Positions 15,392 through 24,197 of a stretch of DNA of 42,373 bases are shown one piece after another. The DNA comes from a bacterium. GTDB taxonomy: Bacteria; Bdellovibrionota; Bacteriovoracia; Bacteriovoracales; Bacteriovoracaceae. The DNA lies in the NCBI GenBank assembly GCA_030425045.1, contig JAUHVL010000028.1:1-42373 (forward strand), in the 5' to 3' direction. Position 1 is the stretch's first letter. Each line of letters opens with the position of its first letter. The position numbers and the translations under genes are program-made. The notes beneath the pieces are model-generated. The model was not told the origin of the DNA and made no database searches. It saw only the letters and a list, made by a program, of their open reading frames with translations.

Positions 15392-16732
15392 TTAATCACG
15401 ATTTGAGAAATGAAAATTATTATAAGTTTTAAACTTTGAAATAAAGAGTAATTCTCTCTCTTTATTCTCTTCTAAGAGTTTCTTATATTTCCTAAAATTC
15501 CACTGAGTATAGCAATAAAAGTTTTCCTTCTCAGCAAACCTTAAATAATAAGAATAAGGACAATAACGAATATCTTCATAAAATATTAGAGGCCTACTTC
15601 CTTTTATCGATTTTTGTATTGTTTCACTGAAAAGACGATGATACCTTTCCGTCATTAACGAATAATTAGTAAGGGTTTTAATATTACTAAGAACAATTAA
15701 AACCAGCGTAATAATCAATAAATTTCTATTTCTTGGAATAGATATTTTTTCAAAAACTCTATATAGTCCAATCGAGATAACGGGAGCTAGATAAATAAAA
15801 TATCTCGCTTTAAAAGAAGGTGTAATGAAGTACGACTTCATAAAAGCAATCAAAAAAGAGAATAGGACCAGCAACACAGAAAAGATAAAAACTTTATCCT
15901 TACTTAATGTTGATAATAGGCTTAAGAATTTTACTTTATAATAAAGTAAAACAAAAAATCCAAAAAGAAACAAGACAAGGCCAAAGAAATAATGAATTAC
16001 ATACTTAGCTAAATCAAAGAAAGATGGAAAATCTCGATATGTATGTTTTGTAAAAAAATCAATAATGATATCTTGAGAAAAAGGCAATAAAAACATGATC
16101 AGTAGTGGAATTGAAAAGATAAGATACCTATTAATTTTTATGGTGAATATTAGATACAGATAAGTAATACCGACGAGTAATATCCCATAATAATGCGTGT
16201 ACAAAACAAGTAATGACCAAGCAAATAGGAATAGGACATTTTTTTTATTGATACCATCTTTTATGATTTCAAGAGCTGATAGCAAAAAAAGAATCGATAA
16301 AAAGAAAAATAAATAATAAGGACGAAAAGAGTTTGTAATGATAATCGCTGGTGCTGATAAAAAAAGTAAAGAAGTCGATACTTTTGCCAATTTTTGATCA
16401 AATATGCTCTTTAATTTTATATAATAAATGTACATGCCCAAAGTTGAAATCATCATCGGTATAAATCTTATTACCCATTCCTGATGATAGAATTTTTGGA
16501 AGGTAAAATGAGAAAAAATAAAGAATAAGGGCATATGAGTATCTTGCTCTTTTATACGTTTTAAAAGGGCCGATAAACTTTCAAACTCATATTGATATTG
16601 AATCATCACCAATTCATCAACGTGAAAATCCATTTGTGTGATAAAAAAAACCTTGAAAAGAATTCCAATAATTATTGAAAGAATAAAAAAAAGATCAGTA
16701 TTTGAGCTGTGACTTAATCTCTTTTGTTCCAT
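15392..16732 (-). CDS. GT-C-fold membrane glycosyltransferase (GT39/ArnT-like)
   Basis: The 446 residues contain about ten to eleven transmembrane helices. After the first helix comes an extracytoplasmic loop with D39-E40 (HVDELVMI) and a DTHMPLFFI segment, the pattern of polyprenyl-phosphate-sugar-dependent GT-C transferases, in which an acidic pair in the first loop is essential. It would transfer a sugar from a lipid carrier to an acceptor on the outer face of the inner membrane. Donor and acceptor are unknown. The ATG is 4 bp behind the lipoprotein gene on the same strand, so they are probably co-transcribed. The segment around TNSFRPYYLFFFLSI is typical of the PMT-like group. Confidence 0.8.
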   Translation of the reverse strand: MEQKRLSHSSNTDLFFILSIIIGILFKVFFITQMDFHVDELVMIQYQYEFESLSALLKRIKEQDTHMPLFFIFSHFTFQKFYHQEWVIRFIPMMISTLGMYIYYIKLKSIFDQKLAKVSTSLLFLSAPAIIITNSFRPYYLFFFLSILFLLSALEIIKDGINKKNVLFLFAWSLLVLYTHYYGILLVGITYLYLIFTIKINRYLIFSIPLLIMFLLPFSQDIIIDFFTKHTYRDFPSFFDLAKYVIHYFFGLVLFLFGFFVLLYYKVKFLSLLSTLSKDKVFIFSVLLVLFSFLIAFMKSYFITPSFKARYFIYLAPVISIGLYRVFEKISIPRNRNLLIITLVLIVLSNIKTLTNYSLMTERYHRLFSETIQKSIKGSRPLIFYEDIRYCPYSYYLRFAEKENFYCYTQWNFRKYKKLLEENKERELLFISKFKTYNNFHFSNRD

Positions 16733-16736
16733 TTTT

Positions 16737-17108
16737 TTATTTATTTAATTGCGACTGTATAAAGAAAATTTCTTTTTCAATAATTCGTTTTTCTTCTTTT
16801 AAGTTATGATTGGTCATCTGCATACGAGACATATTAATTTGGTTTGCTGATGCATAAGAATCTAAGGGACTATCTTGATTCTCCGTTCCTTGATAAGACC
16901 TCGAAAGCTCTTTTAACCGAGCATTGATTTGTGATAATTCAGATCTTTTTTGGAGAAGTTGGTTTTTTAAATAACTTTGATACTGCTCAGGCGTTCGTCT
17001 TTCCTTTTCAGTTCTGACAGAAGTTAGATATTTCTGATGCTTTTTGCTTGCCTTTGAGGCACAGCCACCTATGATTAAGGAAAAAAGTAATAATAATATC
17101 TTCACCAT
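16737..17108 (-). CDS. Small predicted lipoprotein with coiled-coil tail
   Basis: The 123-residue protein has a type II signal (MVKILLLLFSLIIGGC) with lipobox IGGC, so Cys16 should be lipidated. The mature part is basic and helical (QLLQKRSELSQINARLKEL, then EKRIIEKEIFFIQSQLNK) and likely forms a short coiled coil. There is no family that I recognise. ATGAGGTC gives a good ribosome binding site just before the ATG. It is the promoter-proximal gene of a two-gene unit with the GT-C transferase. Confidence 0.75.
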   Translation of the reverse strand: MVKILLLLFSLIIGGCASKASKKHQKYLTSVRTEKERRTPEQYQSYLKNQLLQKRSELSQINARLKELSRSYQGTENQDSPLDSYASANQINMSRMQMTNHNLKEEKRIIEKEIFFIQSQLNK

Positions 17109-17218
17109 GACCTCATTTTAAATATTTATCCTCGCAAGTACAGGTGCATTTTATCATGGATCTATGAAATTATTATCAAGAAAAACATCCACACCCAGAC
17201 TTATGCTAAGAATCTCTT

Positions 17219-17947
17219 ATGAAAAGCATCATTCTTTTAATTTTAACACTTTCATCAACTTTAGCAGCAGAAAACCTCTACTTGGGAGATTCTCATTCTT
17301 ATTTGTATGGTCTCAACGCTAAAAATAAAAGATTAGGAAATATTATTCTCGATCATTTTGATCAAAACTTAGATTATTTTGCAGCATGTGGATCGCGTCC
17401 TAGCTCATGGGCCCAAGATGATTCTTTTACCAGTTGTGGATATACCCAATTTTTTGAAAATAAATTTCTTACTTTTTATGAAACTGAAACAATTATAAAA
17501 AACGGAAAACCAAAAAAAGTTCCCGTTAAATATTATTTTAAAAAAATTAGTGAAACCATTGGTCACAAACATTATAAAAATGTCATTTTAAATTTTGGTG
17601 ACAATATGTTGCTTTGGAATAAGCAAGTCTCTCCATGGCAAACAAGAGATCTTAAAAAAGAAAATATTGATTACCGTTTTAAAGAGATAAATTCTCTTTT
17701 AACAAATATTCGTTTTGAGAACTGCTTTTGGGTTGGACCGACTTATAATATTCCTGGATCAACCTACACAAAACATGACCGCCATATTGATGAGCTTTAT
17801 GATATAATCGAACAGGCCATTTCGCCTTTTGGCTGCCAGCTACTTGATAGTAGAACTCTTCCCATTACCAAAAGAGGTGACGGAATTCACCATGGCACAG
17901 AAGCATCAAGGAAGTGGGGAGAGGCGATCGCCTTAGAGTTACCCTAA
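17219..17947 (+). CDS. Secreted SGNH/GDSL-like hydrolase candidate
   Basis: The signal peptide MKSIILLILTLSSTLAA is followed by LYLGDSHSYLYG, which puts the block I motif G23-D24-S25-H26 at the start of the mature protein. LNFGDNMLL resembles block III (oxyanion Asn), and GDGIHHG provides D221-x-x-H224 as block V. These are the expected catalytic Ser, Asn, Asp and His of an SGNH esterase or acetyltransferase-like hydrolase acting in the periplasm or outside. Cysteines in ACGSRPSSW, TSCGYTQ, ENCFWVG and FGCQLLD may form disulfides. The substrate is unknown; a polysaccharide acyl group is one possibility given the neighbouring glycosyltransferase. Repeat copy 2 follows. Confidence 0.75.
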   Translation: MKSIILLILTLSSTLAAENLYLGDSHSYLYGLNAKNKRLGNIILDHFDQNLDYFAACGSRPSSWAQDDSFTSCGYTQFFENKFLTFYETETIIKNGKPKKVPVKYYFKKISETIGHKHYKNVILNFGDNMLLWNKQVSPWQTRDLKKENIDYRFKEINSLLTNIRFENCFWVGPTYNIPGSTYTKHDRHIDELYDIIEQAISPFGCQLLDSRTLPITKRGDGIHHGTEASRKWGEAIALELP

Positions 17948-18010
17948 AATTCGTGAAAAAAATGATCTAACTAAGTGGATATGTTTCATTTTTGAAATTA
18001 AAACTATTTT

Positions 18011-18258
18011 TGATAATCCTATAAAAACGTCCATGTTTTTGGACATTTAAAATGCTCCCGTCGTGGTCGCACCCACTTCGTGGGCAAGTTTTAAACATCC
18101 CTTGTTTTAAAATACGAGATGGCCAATACTTGCCCGAAGGGTCGGGGCAGGATGACCCGATATTGGTTATCTCAAAACATGGAAGTTTTAATTTATTTTC
18201 TGTAAGTAATTGGAAAATTATAAATGATACGAGTTAACGTTGAAAACTCATCTCCAAA
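18011..18258 (+). repeat. Structured repeat element, copy 2
   Basis: The core is 18024-18189 with arms AAAACGTCCATGTTTT and AAAACATGGAAGTTTT (one mismatch). Hairpin A pairs TTTAAAA (18046-18052) with TTTTAAA (18089-18095) and is capped by CCCACTTCGTGGG. Hairpin B pairs GATGGCCAATA with TATTGGTTATC. Similarity to copy 3 extends past the core on both sides, from TGATAATCC to CATCTCC, about 248 bp. An open frame of 61 codons (MLPSWSHPLRG...) runs through it but is broken in copy 1, so it is unlikely to be a gene. The element occupies the 431-bp gap before lipA; no other feature is seen in 18259-18378. Confidence 0.9.
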
Positions 18259-18378
18259 TAGAAGGATTAACTTAAACTCATCCTCTCATCTCTTTTAAGG
18301 ACTTTTATGTAATAATTACAGAGTCTTAAGCTTTCAAATTAGGTATTCAGAAACGAAAACATATGTTAAGAAAGCATC

Positions 18379-19284
18379 ATGCAAACGACTGAACAAAATA
18401 AACCATCTTGGCTTAAAGTCCGTGCTCCCGGTGGAGAGAAATACCACAATATTAAAGGGATGCTGAGTGACCTTAAACTCTCAACAGTTTGCCAAGAGGC
18501 CATCTGCCCCAATATCGAAGAATGCTGGAATAGTGGTACCGCGACTTTTATGTTGATGGGTGACACTTGTACCAGGGCCTGTCGCTTTTGTGCCGTTAAA
18601 ACAGGTAATCCAAAGGGGTGGCTCGATAAAGATGAACCCACTAATGTTGGTAAGGCCATCGCTTCGATGAATTTAGATTATGTGGTCCTCACCTCTGTCG
18701 ATCGCGATGACCTGGATGATCTTGGTAGTGACCATTTTGCGCGAACAATTGAGACCATAAAAGAAAATAATGCCAATATCATCGTGGAAGTTTTAACCCC
18801 TGATTTTAATGGAAAACAAGATTTAATTGATCGCGTGGTCAGGGCGAAACCTGATGTCTTCGCTCATAATATTGAAACGATCGAAAGGTTAACTCCTACT
18901 GTTCGTGATAGAAGAAGTGGTTACTCTCAGTCTCTTCATACGCTAGAGCTAGCAAAAAAGTGTGGACAAAAATATACAAAAACATCCATCATGCTTGGTC
19001 TTGGTGAAACGGAACAAGAAGTTTACCAATCGTTAAATGACTTGATTGAAGTTGGTTGTGATGTGGTCACCTTTGGACAATACTTAGCTCCCACTGGCCA
19101 TCATAAAAAATACCTTCCTGTTGAAGAATATATCAAACCACAGGTTTTTAAGATGTGGGAAGATATCGCTAAGTCGTTGGGCTTTTTATATGTGGCCGCA
19201 GGTCCTCTCGTAAGAAGCTCCTATCGTGCCGGTGAGTTTTTTATGAAAGGTGTCATCGAAAAAGATCGTCATGCAATCAATTAA
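18379..19284 (+). CDS. lipA: Lipoyl synthase
   Basis: This radical SAM enzyme inserts two sulfurs into the octanoyl group of lipoyl-dependent enzyme subunits. The 301 residues carry both clusters: the auxiliary-cluster cysteines C38, C43 and C49 (VCQEAICPNIEECW) and the SAM-binding C64, C68 and C71 (CTRACRFC). The C-terminal RSSYRA supplies the serine ligand of the auxiliary cluster. Motifs such as VVLTSVDRDDLDDLG and HNIETI are typical. Length is normal. It overlaps lipB by 14 bp, so the two are co-translated. The 431-bp region upstream holds repeat copy 2. Confidence 0.97.
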   Translation: MQTTEQNKPSWLKVRAPGGEKYHNIKGMLSDLKLSTVCQEAICPNIEECWNSGTATFMLMGDTCTRACRFCAVKTGNPKGWLDKDEPTNVGKAIASMNLDYVVLTSVDRDDLDDLGSDHFARTIETIKENNANIIVEVLTPDFNGKQDLIDRVVRAKPDVFAHNIETIERLTPTVRDRRSGYSQSLHTLELAKKCGQKYTKTSIMLGLGETEQEVYQSLNDLIEVGCDVVTFGQYLAPTGHHKKYLPVEEYIKPQVFKMWEDIAKSLGFLYVAAGPLVRSSYRAGEFFMKGVIEKDRHAIN

Positions 19285-19891
19285 TTTAGGTCTCATTTCT
19301 TATGAGCTTGCCTATCAAAAACAAAAAGAAATATTAGAACAAGTCATTGCCGGAGCTGAAGATACACTTCTGATCTGTCACCACCCTTCTGTGGTAACTC
19401 TTGGAAAGAAATCAAATCGCGAACAAGACTTAATGGGTTGGACTGGTGATGTCGTCGATATTGAAAGAGGTGGTAAAGCAACTTACCATGGGCCAGGTCA
19501 AATCGTTATCTACCCTATTGTTAGTCTCAAAAAATCACAAAATATAGCAGGATTTTTAGAAGCGTTGGAAAGGGCCATGGTGAATTTTCTCAAAGAATTT
19601 GGTCTTAATGCGAAGGGAAATCCCTACCGAGGAAATCCCGACTTAACTGGTGTTTGGATCGAAAATAGAAAAATCGCTTCTATTGGTATTGCCGTAAAAA
19701 GATGGGTTACCTATCACGGACTGGCCATTAATATTTTTGAAGATCAAAATGCTTTTACTGGCATTAATCCATGCGGCATGAATGCTGAGAATATGACTTA
19801 CCTTTTAAAAGAAAAAATGGTCGATCAAACACGTCTTGAATTAGAAAACAAACTGGCCTCATACTTGTCTAAAGAACTCGGTCAACTTTAA
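19271..19891 (+). CDS. lipB: Lipoyl(octanoyl) transferase
   Basis: LipB moves the octanoyl group from acyl carrier protein to lipoyl domains, the step before LipA. Motifs: RGGKATYHGPGQIVIYPI (about residues 65-82), the catalytic Lys in GIAVKRWVTYHG, and the catalytic Cys in INPCGM. I start it at ATG 19271, which leaves a 14-bp overlap with lipA; a GTG at 19250 is also in frame but lengthens the overlap and adds a tail not expected in the family. At 206 residues it is standard size. Confidence 0.95.
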   Translation: MQSINLGLISYELAYQKQKEILEQVIAGAEDTLLICHHPSVVTLGKKSNREQDLMGWTGDVVDIERGGKATYHGPGQIVIYPIVSLKKSQNIAGFLEALERAMVNFLKEFGLNAKGNPYRGNPDLTGVWIENRKIASIGIAVKRWVTYHGLAINIFEDQNAFTGINPCGMNAENMTYLLKEKMVDQTRLELENKLASYLSKELGQL

Positions 19892-19907
19892 ATTAACATA
19901 CTTACCA

Positions 19908-19936
19908 TAGACAAAATTTCACTTATCCTCGACAAT
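19908..19936 (+). promoter_or_regulatory. Weak candidate promoter before exbB
   Basis: TAGACA (19908-19913), 17 bp and GACAAT (19931-19936) match consensus at 5 of 6 and 4 of 6. The exbB ATG at 19965 has AGGAG as ribosome binding site. Read-through from lipAB is equally possible. Confidence 0.25.
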
Positions 19937-19964
19937 GGTACTAAATTAATGAGGAGAACAATCC

Positions 19965-20483
19965 ATGAGATTATATGAATACATTCAACAAGGTGGCGCT
20001 ATTATGTATATCTTGTTGTTATTAAATATTGTTGGAATGAGTATTATGCTGGCCAAGTTTTTTCTCTTTAATAAACAAAAAACAACTCTCGATGTTGTCG
20101 CCGCTGACCTCGCTAATAAAATTGAAGGCCCGGCCCAAGGAAAAGATACCGGTGCTAAAATTGAAATGATTAAACAAGAGCTGGCTCAGTATATTGGAAA
20201 AGTGGAAAAAGGTCTCAATACCATTAAGATCATCGCCTCTATTTCCCCTCTGCTTGGACTTCTTGGTACGGTACTTGGTGTTTTAGTTGCCTTCCAGGTG
20301 ATGTCTCAAAAAGGACTTAGTGATCCAAGTTATTTCGCTCAAGGTATTTCAATGGCCCTGATCACCACTGTCGGTGGACTACTTGTGGCGATCCCCCATT
20401 TTATCGGACATAGTTATCTTATGGGCATGCTCGATGATATCGAATCAGGACTTGAGAAAAATATCATTGGAAAAATACTGTGA
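19965..20483 (+). CDS. exbB: ExbB/TolQ-family proton channel subunit
   Basis: The 172 residues carry three helices: TM1 at 13-31, TM2 near 87-110 (ASISPLLGLLGTVLGVLVAF) and TM3 near 125-148 (GISMALITTVGGLLVAIPHF). The TM2/TM3 sequences are textbook ExbB/TolQ. With the ExbD protein it would use proton-motive force to drive an envelope partner. At 172 residues it is shorter than E. coli ExbB or TolQ (about 230-245). The gene overlaps exbD by 4 bp (GTGA). No tonB or tolA is in the window, so whether this is a TonB- or Tol-type pair is open. Confidence 0.9.
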   Translation: MRLYEYIQQGGAIMYILLLLNIVGMSIMLAKFFLFNKQKTTLDVVAADLANKIEGPAQGKDTGAKIEMIKQELAQYIGKVEKGLNTIKIIASISPLLGLLGTVLGVLVAFQVMSQKGLSDPSYFAQGISMALITTVGGLLVAIPHFIGHSYLMGMLDDIESGLEKNIIGKIL

Positions 20484-20869
20484 AAAAAAGAACCAGAGAA
20501 GCCTTAAATATTGAGATCACCCCATTAATCGATGTGGTGTTTCTCTTATTAATTTTCTTTATGGTTTCAACTGTTTTTAAAAAAGATGAACTGGCCTTAT
20601 TATTAAACCTTCCAAAAGTTGAAAAAGGTGATGGCCAGTCTAAACCACAACAATCTTTTTATATCGAATTAGGAACAGATGATATTGCCGTTAATGGCAA
20701 AAAGTATTCTCTTGAGCAAGTTGATGAGGTCTTAGGATCAATTAAAGAGAAAACAAAACCAGTCGAATTAAGAGTTGATAAAGAAGTTAAGTACGATCGT
20801 TTAATTACCATCTTAGATAAACTTAAAAAGTTTGAGCTAAATAATTTATCTCTTATTACTGAGCAATAA
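20480..20869 (+). CDS. exbD: ExbD/TolR-family subunit
   Basis: The 129-residue protein has a short basic N-terminus, one transmembrane helix at about 16-36 with the functional aspartate D18 (ITPLIDVVFLLLIFFMVS), and a small periplasmic domain ending KLKKFELNNLSLITEQ. It is the usual ExbD layout and size. It starts at GTG 20480 inside the exbB stop. It lies 3 bp from the convergent end of the Rieske gene, so this marks the boundary between the housekeeping block and the lipid-oxidation cluster. Confidence 0.9.
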   Translation: MKKRTREALNIEITPLIDVVFLLLIFFMVSTVFKKDELALLLNLPKVEKGDGQSKPQQSFYIELGTDDIAVNGKKYSLEQVDEVLGSIKEKTKPVELRVDKEVKYDRLITILDKLKKFELNNLSLITEQ

Positions 20870-20872
20870 AGT

Positions 20873-21865
20873 CTACCGGATGTCAAAACCGCGCCGAGAC
20901 AGTAGCTCTTCGTCATAACTAAGCTTTCCGTAATACTGCCAAAACGTTTTTACGCCGTCATCGAGTCCAGGCAAAAGAGTTTTGTGCTCAGGTCTCATAT
21001 TTTGAATAATATCAAAATCGGGATCGAGAAAAGAGACGCCTAATTTAGCGACAATATTTGTTCTTAGTTTTAAAAAGAGTTTTTGAATCATGTTTTTTTG
21101 ATCAGCATAGTGAAGAGCTTGTAAATAAATACGACTTCTTTTTTTATCAAGGGGACAAGAGGTAATAAGGATCAAATCTTTCGTTCTAGGATTGGATATA
21201 AAAAGGTGGTTACCACCAAAACAATCTAAGATGACATCAAACTTTCCACCACCAAAATAATTAACAATCACATCATAAAGTTTTTTTATCACCACTTCCA
21301 TTCTAAACGTTGCACGCCAATGATAATCATGATCACTACTAAATTCTAAGGGGGAAGTGATTTTTCGATCATGGATACACTCTAAATGATTAGCATCAAT
21401 GGAGTTAAAAATTAAAGCTTGATACGGAGATTCTATAAACTCTTCTTTTATTGTTGAGGCCACGATGTCCCTACTTAAATCAAGAAAAGGAAAATCATAA
21501 TCAGGATTCAATCCAAAAAAAACATAGACAATACCTTTAAATTCAAGAGTCGGTAGCGCAGTCACTTTTGCCGATTGAGGTTTTTCTTGATCCCAATTTA
21601 ACATCTTTTTGCAGATTCCCTTGGTATCATATTCCCAAAGGTGAAAAGGACAAACCAGATGCTCTCCTTTGATAGAAGCATTTTTTAAATCTGTTCCCAT
21701 ATGACGACAATAAGAACTGACAACAGAGTAATCTCCCTTTTCCGTTTTAAAAGCTACCCATTCCCTTCCAAAGGCCTTCACTTTTAAGGGATTAGACTCT
21801 TTGATCTCCTCACCTAAACAAAAGGGATACCAAGATTTAGGATAACGTTCATCTGCGTTTAACAT
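20873..21865 (-). CDS. Rieske non-heme iron oxygenase (first of two)
   Basis: Residues 45-80 hold the Rieske [2Fe-2S] ligands C53-x-H55 (YCRHMG) and C72-x-x-H75 (CPFHLW). The mononuclear iron site is N154-x-x-D157-x-x-H160-x4-H165 (IDANHLECIH). This is the oxygenase layout of the VanA/KshA type, in which reductase electrons pass to the iron that activates O2 for hydroxylation, demethylation or cyclisation. The usual reductase is not in the window. The ATG overlaps the stop of the radical SAM gene upstream as TAATG, so the pair is coupled. The 330-residue length is typical. The substrate is unknown; a lipid is inferred from the neighbours. Confidence 0.88.
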   Translation of the reverse strand: MLNADERYPKSWYPFCLGEEIKESNPLKVKAFGREWVAFKTEKGDYSVVSSYCRHMGTDLKNASIKGEHLVCPFHLWEYDTKGICKKMLNWDQEKPQSAKVTALPTLEFKGIVYVFFGLNPDYDFPFLDLSRDIVASTIKEEFIESPYQALIFNSIDANHLECIHDRKITSPLEFSSDHDYHWRATFRMEVVIKKLYDVIVNYFGGGKFDVILDCFGGNHLFISNPRTKDLILITSCPLDKKRSRIYLQALHYADQKNMIQKLFLKLRTNIVAKLGVSFLDPDFDIIQNMRPEHKTLLPGLDDGVKTFWQYYGKLSYDEELLSRRGFDIR

Positions 21866-23277
21866 TAAGGCATTACCAAGATTTCATTTTTTGAGTGAAT
21901 AAATTCATTTTCTCCGCGGGGAAGATGATTATAATTTCCAAAATACATATCATGTTTTTCAAGGGCCTCTGCTCGATAAAGAGGATTGTATTTCCAATAG
22001 AGAGCGGCCTTCATCGGCGTTTTTAAATGAGTTTTAGGATCGATAAATCGTGAAAAAATTGATCCCCATGCGCTCCAACGACTGCGGCTTCGAAACCCTG
22101 CCGCTGTTAATTGATCTGGTGTCATGAGTTTTGGTTTAAAGGTAGCGTGATTAAAGCGATAACTTGGGTGAAGCCACCATTTATCATCGTATAAAAGTCG
22201 CCCCTGCTCTTTCATCTGATTATATAGCGGCGTATTGGGGTAAACTGTTAAGACATTAAAAGCCCCAAAGGCAAATTTCTTTGAAATCGCCCAATCAACT
22301 GTTTCGTCAATACTCTCTGGAGTATCAAAATCATAGCCTAACGTAAAAGCGGCCCAATTTTGTAAACCGTACTCACGCATAATATCGATTTCATTTTTAT
22401 AGGCCATATCAAAACTTGTTTTTATTCGATTAGGACCTTTTCTTAACTGACCAAGATTTTCCTTGTTGATTGTTTCAAAACCAACCACGATCCCAAGACA
22501 ACCACTTCTTCGCATAAGATCCATCAGTTCAAGATCTTTTGTCATATCCATAGTTCCTTGACTGATCCAACGAATCTTGAGCGGTATTAAGGCCCTCAGC
22601 AATTCTTTCAATGCCTCTCGATCATTACAAATATTATCGTCGACAAAAAAGACCACCTGAGCTTTAACTTTTTTTAATTCTGTCACCACTTTTTCAACAT
22701 CACGAGTGAAGTGCTGTTTATTAAAATATGAAGAAATAGCACAAAAACTACAGGCAAATTTACAACCACGAGAAAACTGAGTAAGGGCCACATTGAGATA
22801 ACCTTTACCTTTAAAAATTGATCTATCGGGATAGAAAATATTGGCCTGCCCGACACCTACTTTACTTTTATAAATAGGTTTTAACTTTTTAAACTCTTCA
22901 AAATCCTTTAAGACTTCACTCCACATCCAACCAGCATCGCCAATCATAATGGAATCGGCATACTGACTACACTCTTCGGGAATAAGGGTTGGATGAAATC
23001 CGCCCATGATAACAGGAATTCCTCTGGCCCGATACTCCATAGAGATCTCATAGGCCCGTCTGGCAGTATAGGTTTCTACCGTGATGGCCACCAGATCTGT
23101 TTTATCATCGAAGTCAATTTCTTCCATCCGATCATCAAACATCACTTTTTCAATATGATCGGGAGTCATTCCTGCAAGAACGCCAAGTTGCAACGGTTCC
23201 ATACGTCCACGATCGACATAAAGATAGTCTTCTTTTCTTCCAATATTGGGTTTGATGAAAGTTATTTTCATAGACAT
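21865..23277 (-). CDS. B12-binding-type radical SAM enzyme (first of two paralogues)
   Basis: Residues 1-130 form the Rossmann-like cobalamin-binding-type domain (MEPLQLGVLAGM, IPVIMGGFHPTLIPEE). A radical SAM core follows with C172, C176 and C179 in RGCKFACSFC, then a C-terminal region of about 150 residues. The classic DxHxxG cobalamin motif is not evident, as in many class B-like members, so B12 use is unproven. Such enzymes do methylations, ring closures and rearrangements (HpnP/HpnR, BchE). It is clearly paralogous to the enzyme at 24194-25519: both share MEP.., DDR.E.I.FD, TDLVAIT and TARR. It is coupled to the Rieske gene downstream. Confidence 0.88.
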   Translation of the reverse strand: MSMKITFIKPNIGRKEDYLYVDRGRMEPLQLGVLAGMTPDHIEKVMFDDRMEEIDFDDKTDLVAITVETYTARRAYEISMEYRARGIPVIMGGFHPTLIPEECSQYADSIMIGDAGWMWSEVLKDFEEFKKLKPIYKSKVGVGQANIFYPDRSIFKGKGYLNVALTQFSRGCKFACSFCAISSYFNKQHFTRDVEKVVTELKKVKAQVVFFVDDNICNDREALKELLRALIPLKIRWISQGTMDMTKDLELMDLMRRSGCLGIVVGFETINKENLGQLRKGPNRIKTSFDMAYKNEIDIMREYGLQNWAAFTLGYDFDTPESIDETVDWAISKKFAFGAFNVLTVYPNTPLYNQMKEQGRLLYDDKWWLHPSYRFNHATFKPKLMTPDQLTAAGFRSRSRWSAWGSIFSRFIDPKTHLKTPMKAALYWKYNPLYRAEALEKHDMYFGNYNHLPRGENEFIHSKNEILVMP

Positions 23278-23301
23278 TATTCTCTCAAAGCTTAGTAAAA
23301 T

Positions 23302-23330
23302 TTGTCTAATTTTATTGCTCTTGCTAGCAT
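23302..23330 (+). promoter_or_regulatory. Weak candidate promoter, possibly giving a leaderless desaturase mRNA
   Basis: TTGTCT (23302-23307), 17 bp and TAGCAT (23325-23330), each 4 of 6 to consensus. The -10 ends 7 bp before the ATG at 23337, and there is no ribosome binding site, so the transcript could begin at the start codon. Confidence 0.25.
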
Positions 23331-23336
23331 CTTTTA

Positions 23337-24197
23337 ATGAAGCAAAACCAAGCTTTTCTCCCTTATATGGCCGATCTCTACACTCTGTTTTGTGTGGCCC
23401 TCAGTTTCATTTTTTTAGTCACACCTTTTTTCATCGAATTAAGTTTTACTGCGTCAATAGTTTGGATTCTATTTTCGTGTTTAATTAATGTGACGGTGAG
23501 CCTTATCAACCATAACCACTCTCATGTTGCGACCTTTGGTTACCGCTGGGCCAATACAATTTTTGAAATCTTTCTCACTCTCACCAGAGGGGCGTCTGCT
23601 AGTTTTATTGTCGTCATACATAACCTCAATCATCATAAATACAATGGAAAAACGGGAGATTGGTTCCACCCTTCTTTTGAGGGTCGTGGTACCGGCTTTT
23701 CTCGACTGTGGCGCTACCTTTTTAATACCTTCAAAGCTTTTAAAAATGGAGCGAAGAATCCAGAGTTTGTCTGGCCAGCTTATCTGAAAAAGAAAAAAGG
23801 TTTTGAAAATAGTATTCTCATCATCTTTACACTTTTTTTTCTTTATCTCTCCCCTGTAAAATATCTCTTTTTTATTTTTCTTCCCTGTATGTTTGGTAAT
23901 CTCTTTGTCGTTTTTACAAATTTAGTGAACCATAAAAATTGTAACCCCGATAATATCTATGAATCTTGTATGAATTATCTAAACCCCATTGAGAATTTTT
24001 TACTGTTTAATGGTGGTTATCATGTTGCTCACCATATTAATGCCAATATTCATTGGAGTGAGCTGCCGGAATTTTATAATAAAGAAGTTTCTGCCCATAT
24101 CGATCAAAAATATGAAAAAGGCTCCATGTTAAAAACAATGTTATGGGATTATCTTTTTAATTTTCAATCAAATAATAAAATAAGAGAGCTAGTATGA
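23337..24197 (+). CDS. Membrane fatty acid desaturase-like di-iron enzyme (A)
   Basis: The 286 residues carry hydrophobic pairs and three histidine boxes: H59-N-H61-S-H63, H95-NLN-H99-H100 and H229-VA-H232-H233, with a further His in LVNHKNC. Such boxes hold the di-iron centre of integral membrane desaturases, hydroxylases and acetylenases that act on acyl chains with ferredoxin or cytochrome b5 electrons. The position of the introduced bond is not readable. The ATG has no ribosome binding site. The stop overlaps the next gene as ATGA, so it is co-translated with the second radical SAM enzyme. It is divergent from the first radical SAM gene, 59 bp away. Confidence 0.85.
   Translation: MKQNQAFLPYMADLYTLFCVALSFIFLVTPFFIELSFTASIVWILFSCLINVTVSLINHNHSHVATFGYRWANTIFEIFLTLTRGASASFIVVIHNLNHHKYNGKTGDWFHPSFEGRGTGFSRLWRYLFNTFKAFKNGAKNPEFVWPAYLKKKKGFENSILIIFTLFFLYLSPVKYLFFIFLPCMFGNLFVVFTNLVNHKNCNPDNIYESCMNYLNPIENFLLFNGGYHVAHHINANIHWSELPEFYNKEVSAHIDQKYEKGSMLKTMLWDYLFNFQSNNKIRELV

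Noticed and set aside
18052-18237. A 61-codon open frame (MLPSWSHPLRG...) in repeat copy 2, with a similar 63-codon frame in copy 3, as a conserved small protein.
   Set aside because: Copy 1 has the same start but hits a stop after 13 codons, and changes between copies preserve base pairing instead of the reading frame. There is also no ribosome binding site.
19965-20869. Assigning the ExbB/ExbD pair to the motor operon or to a TonB system.
   Set aside because: It is 6 kb from the motor genes and no tonB, tolA or receptor gene is nearby, so only family-level naming is justified.
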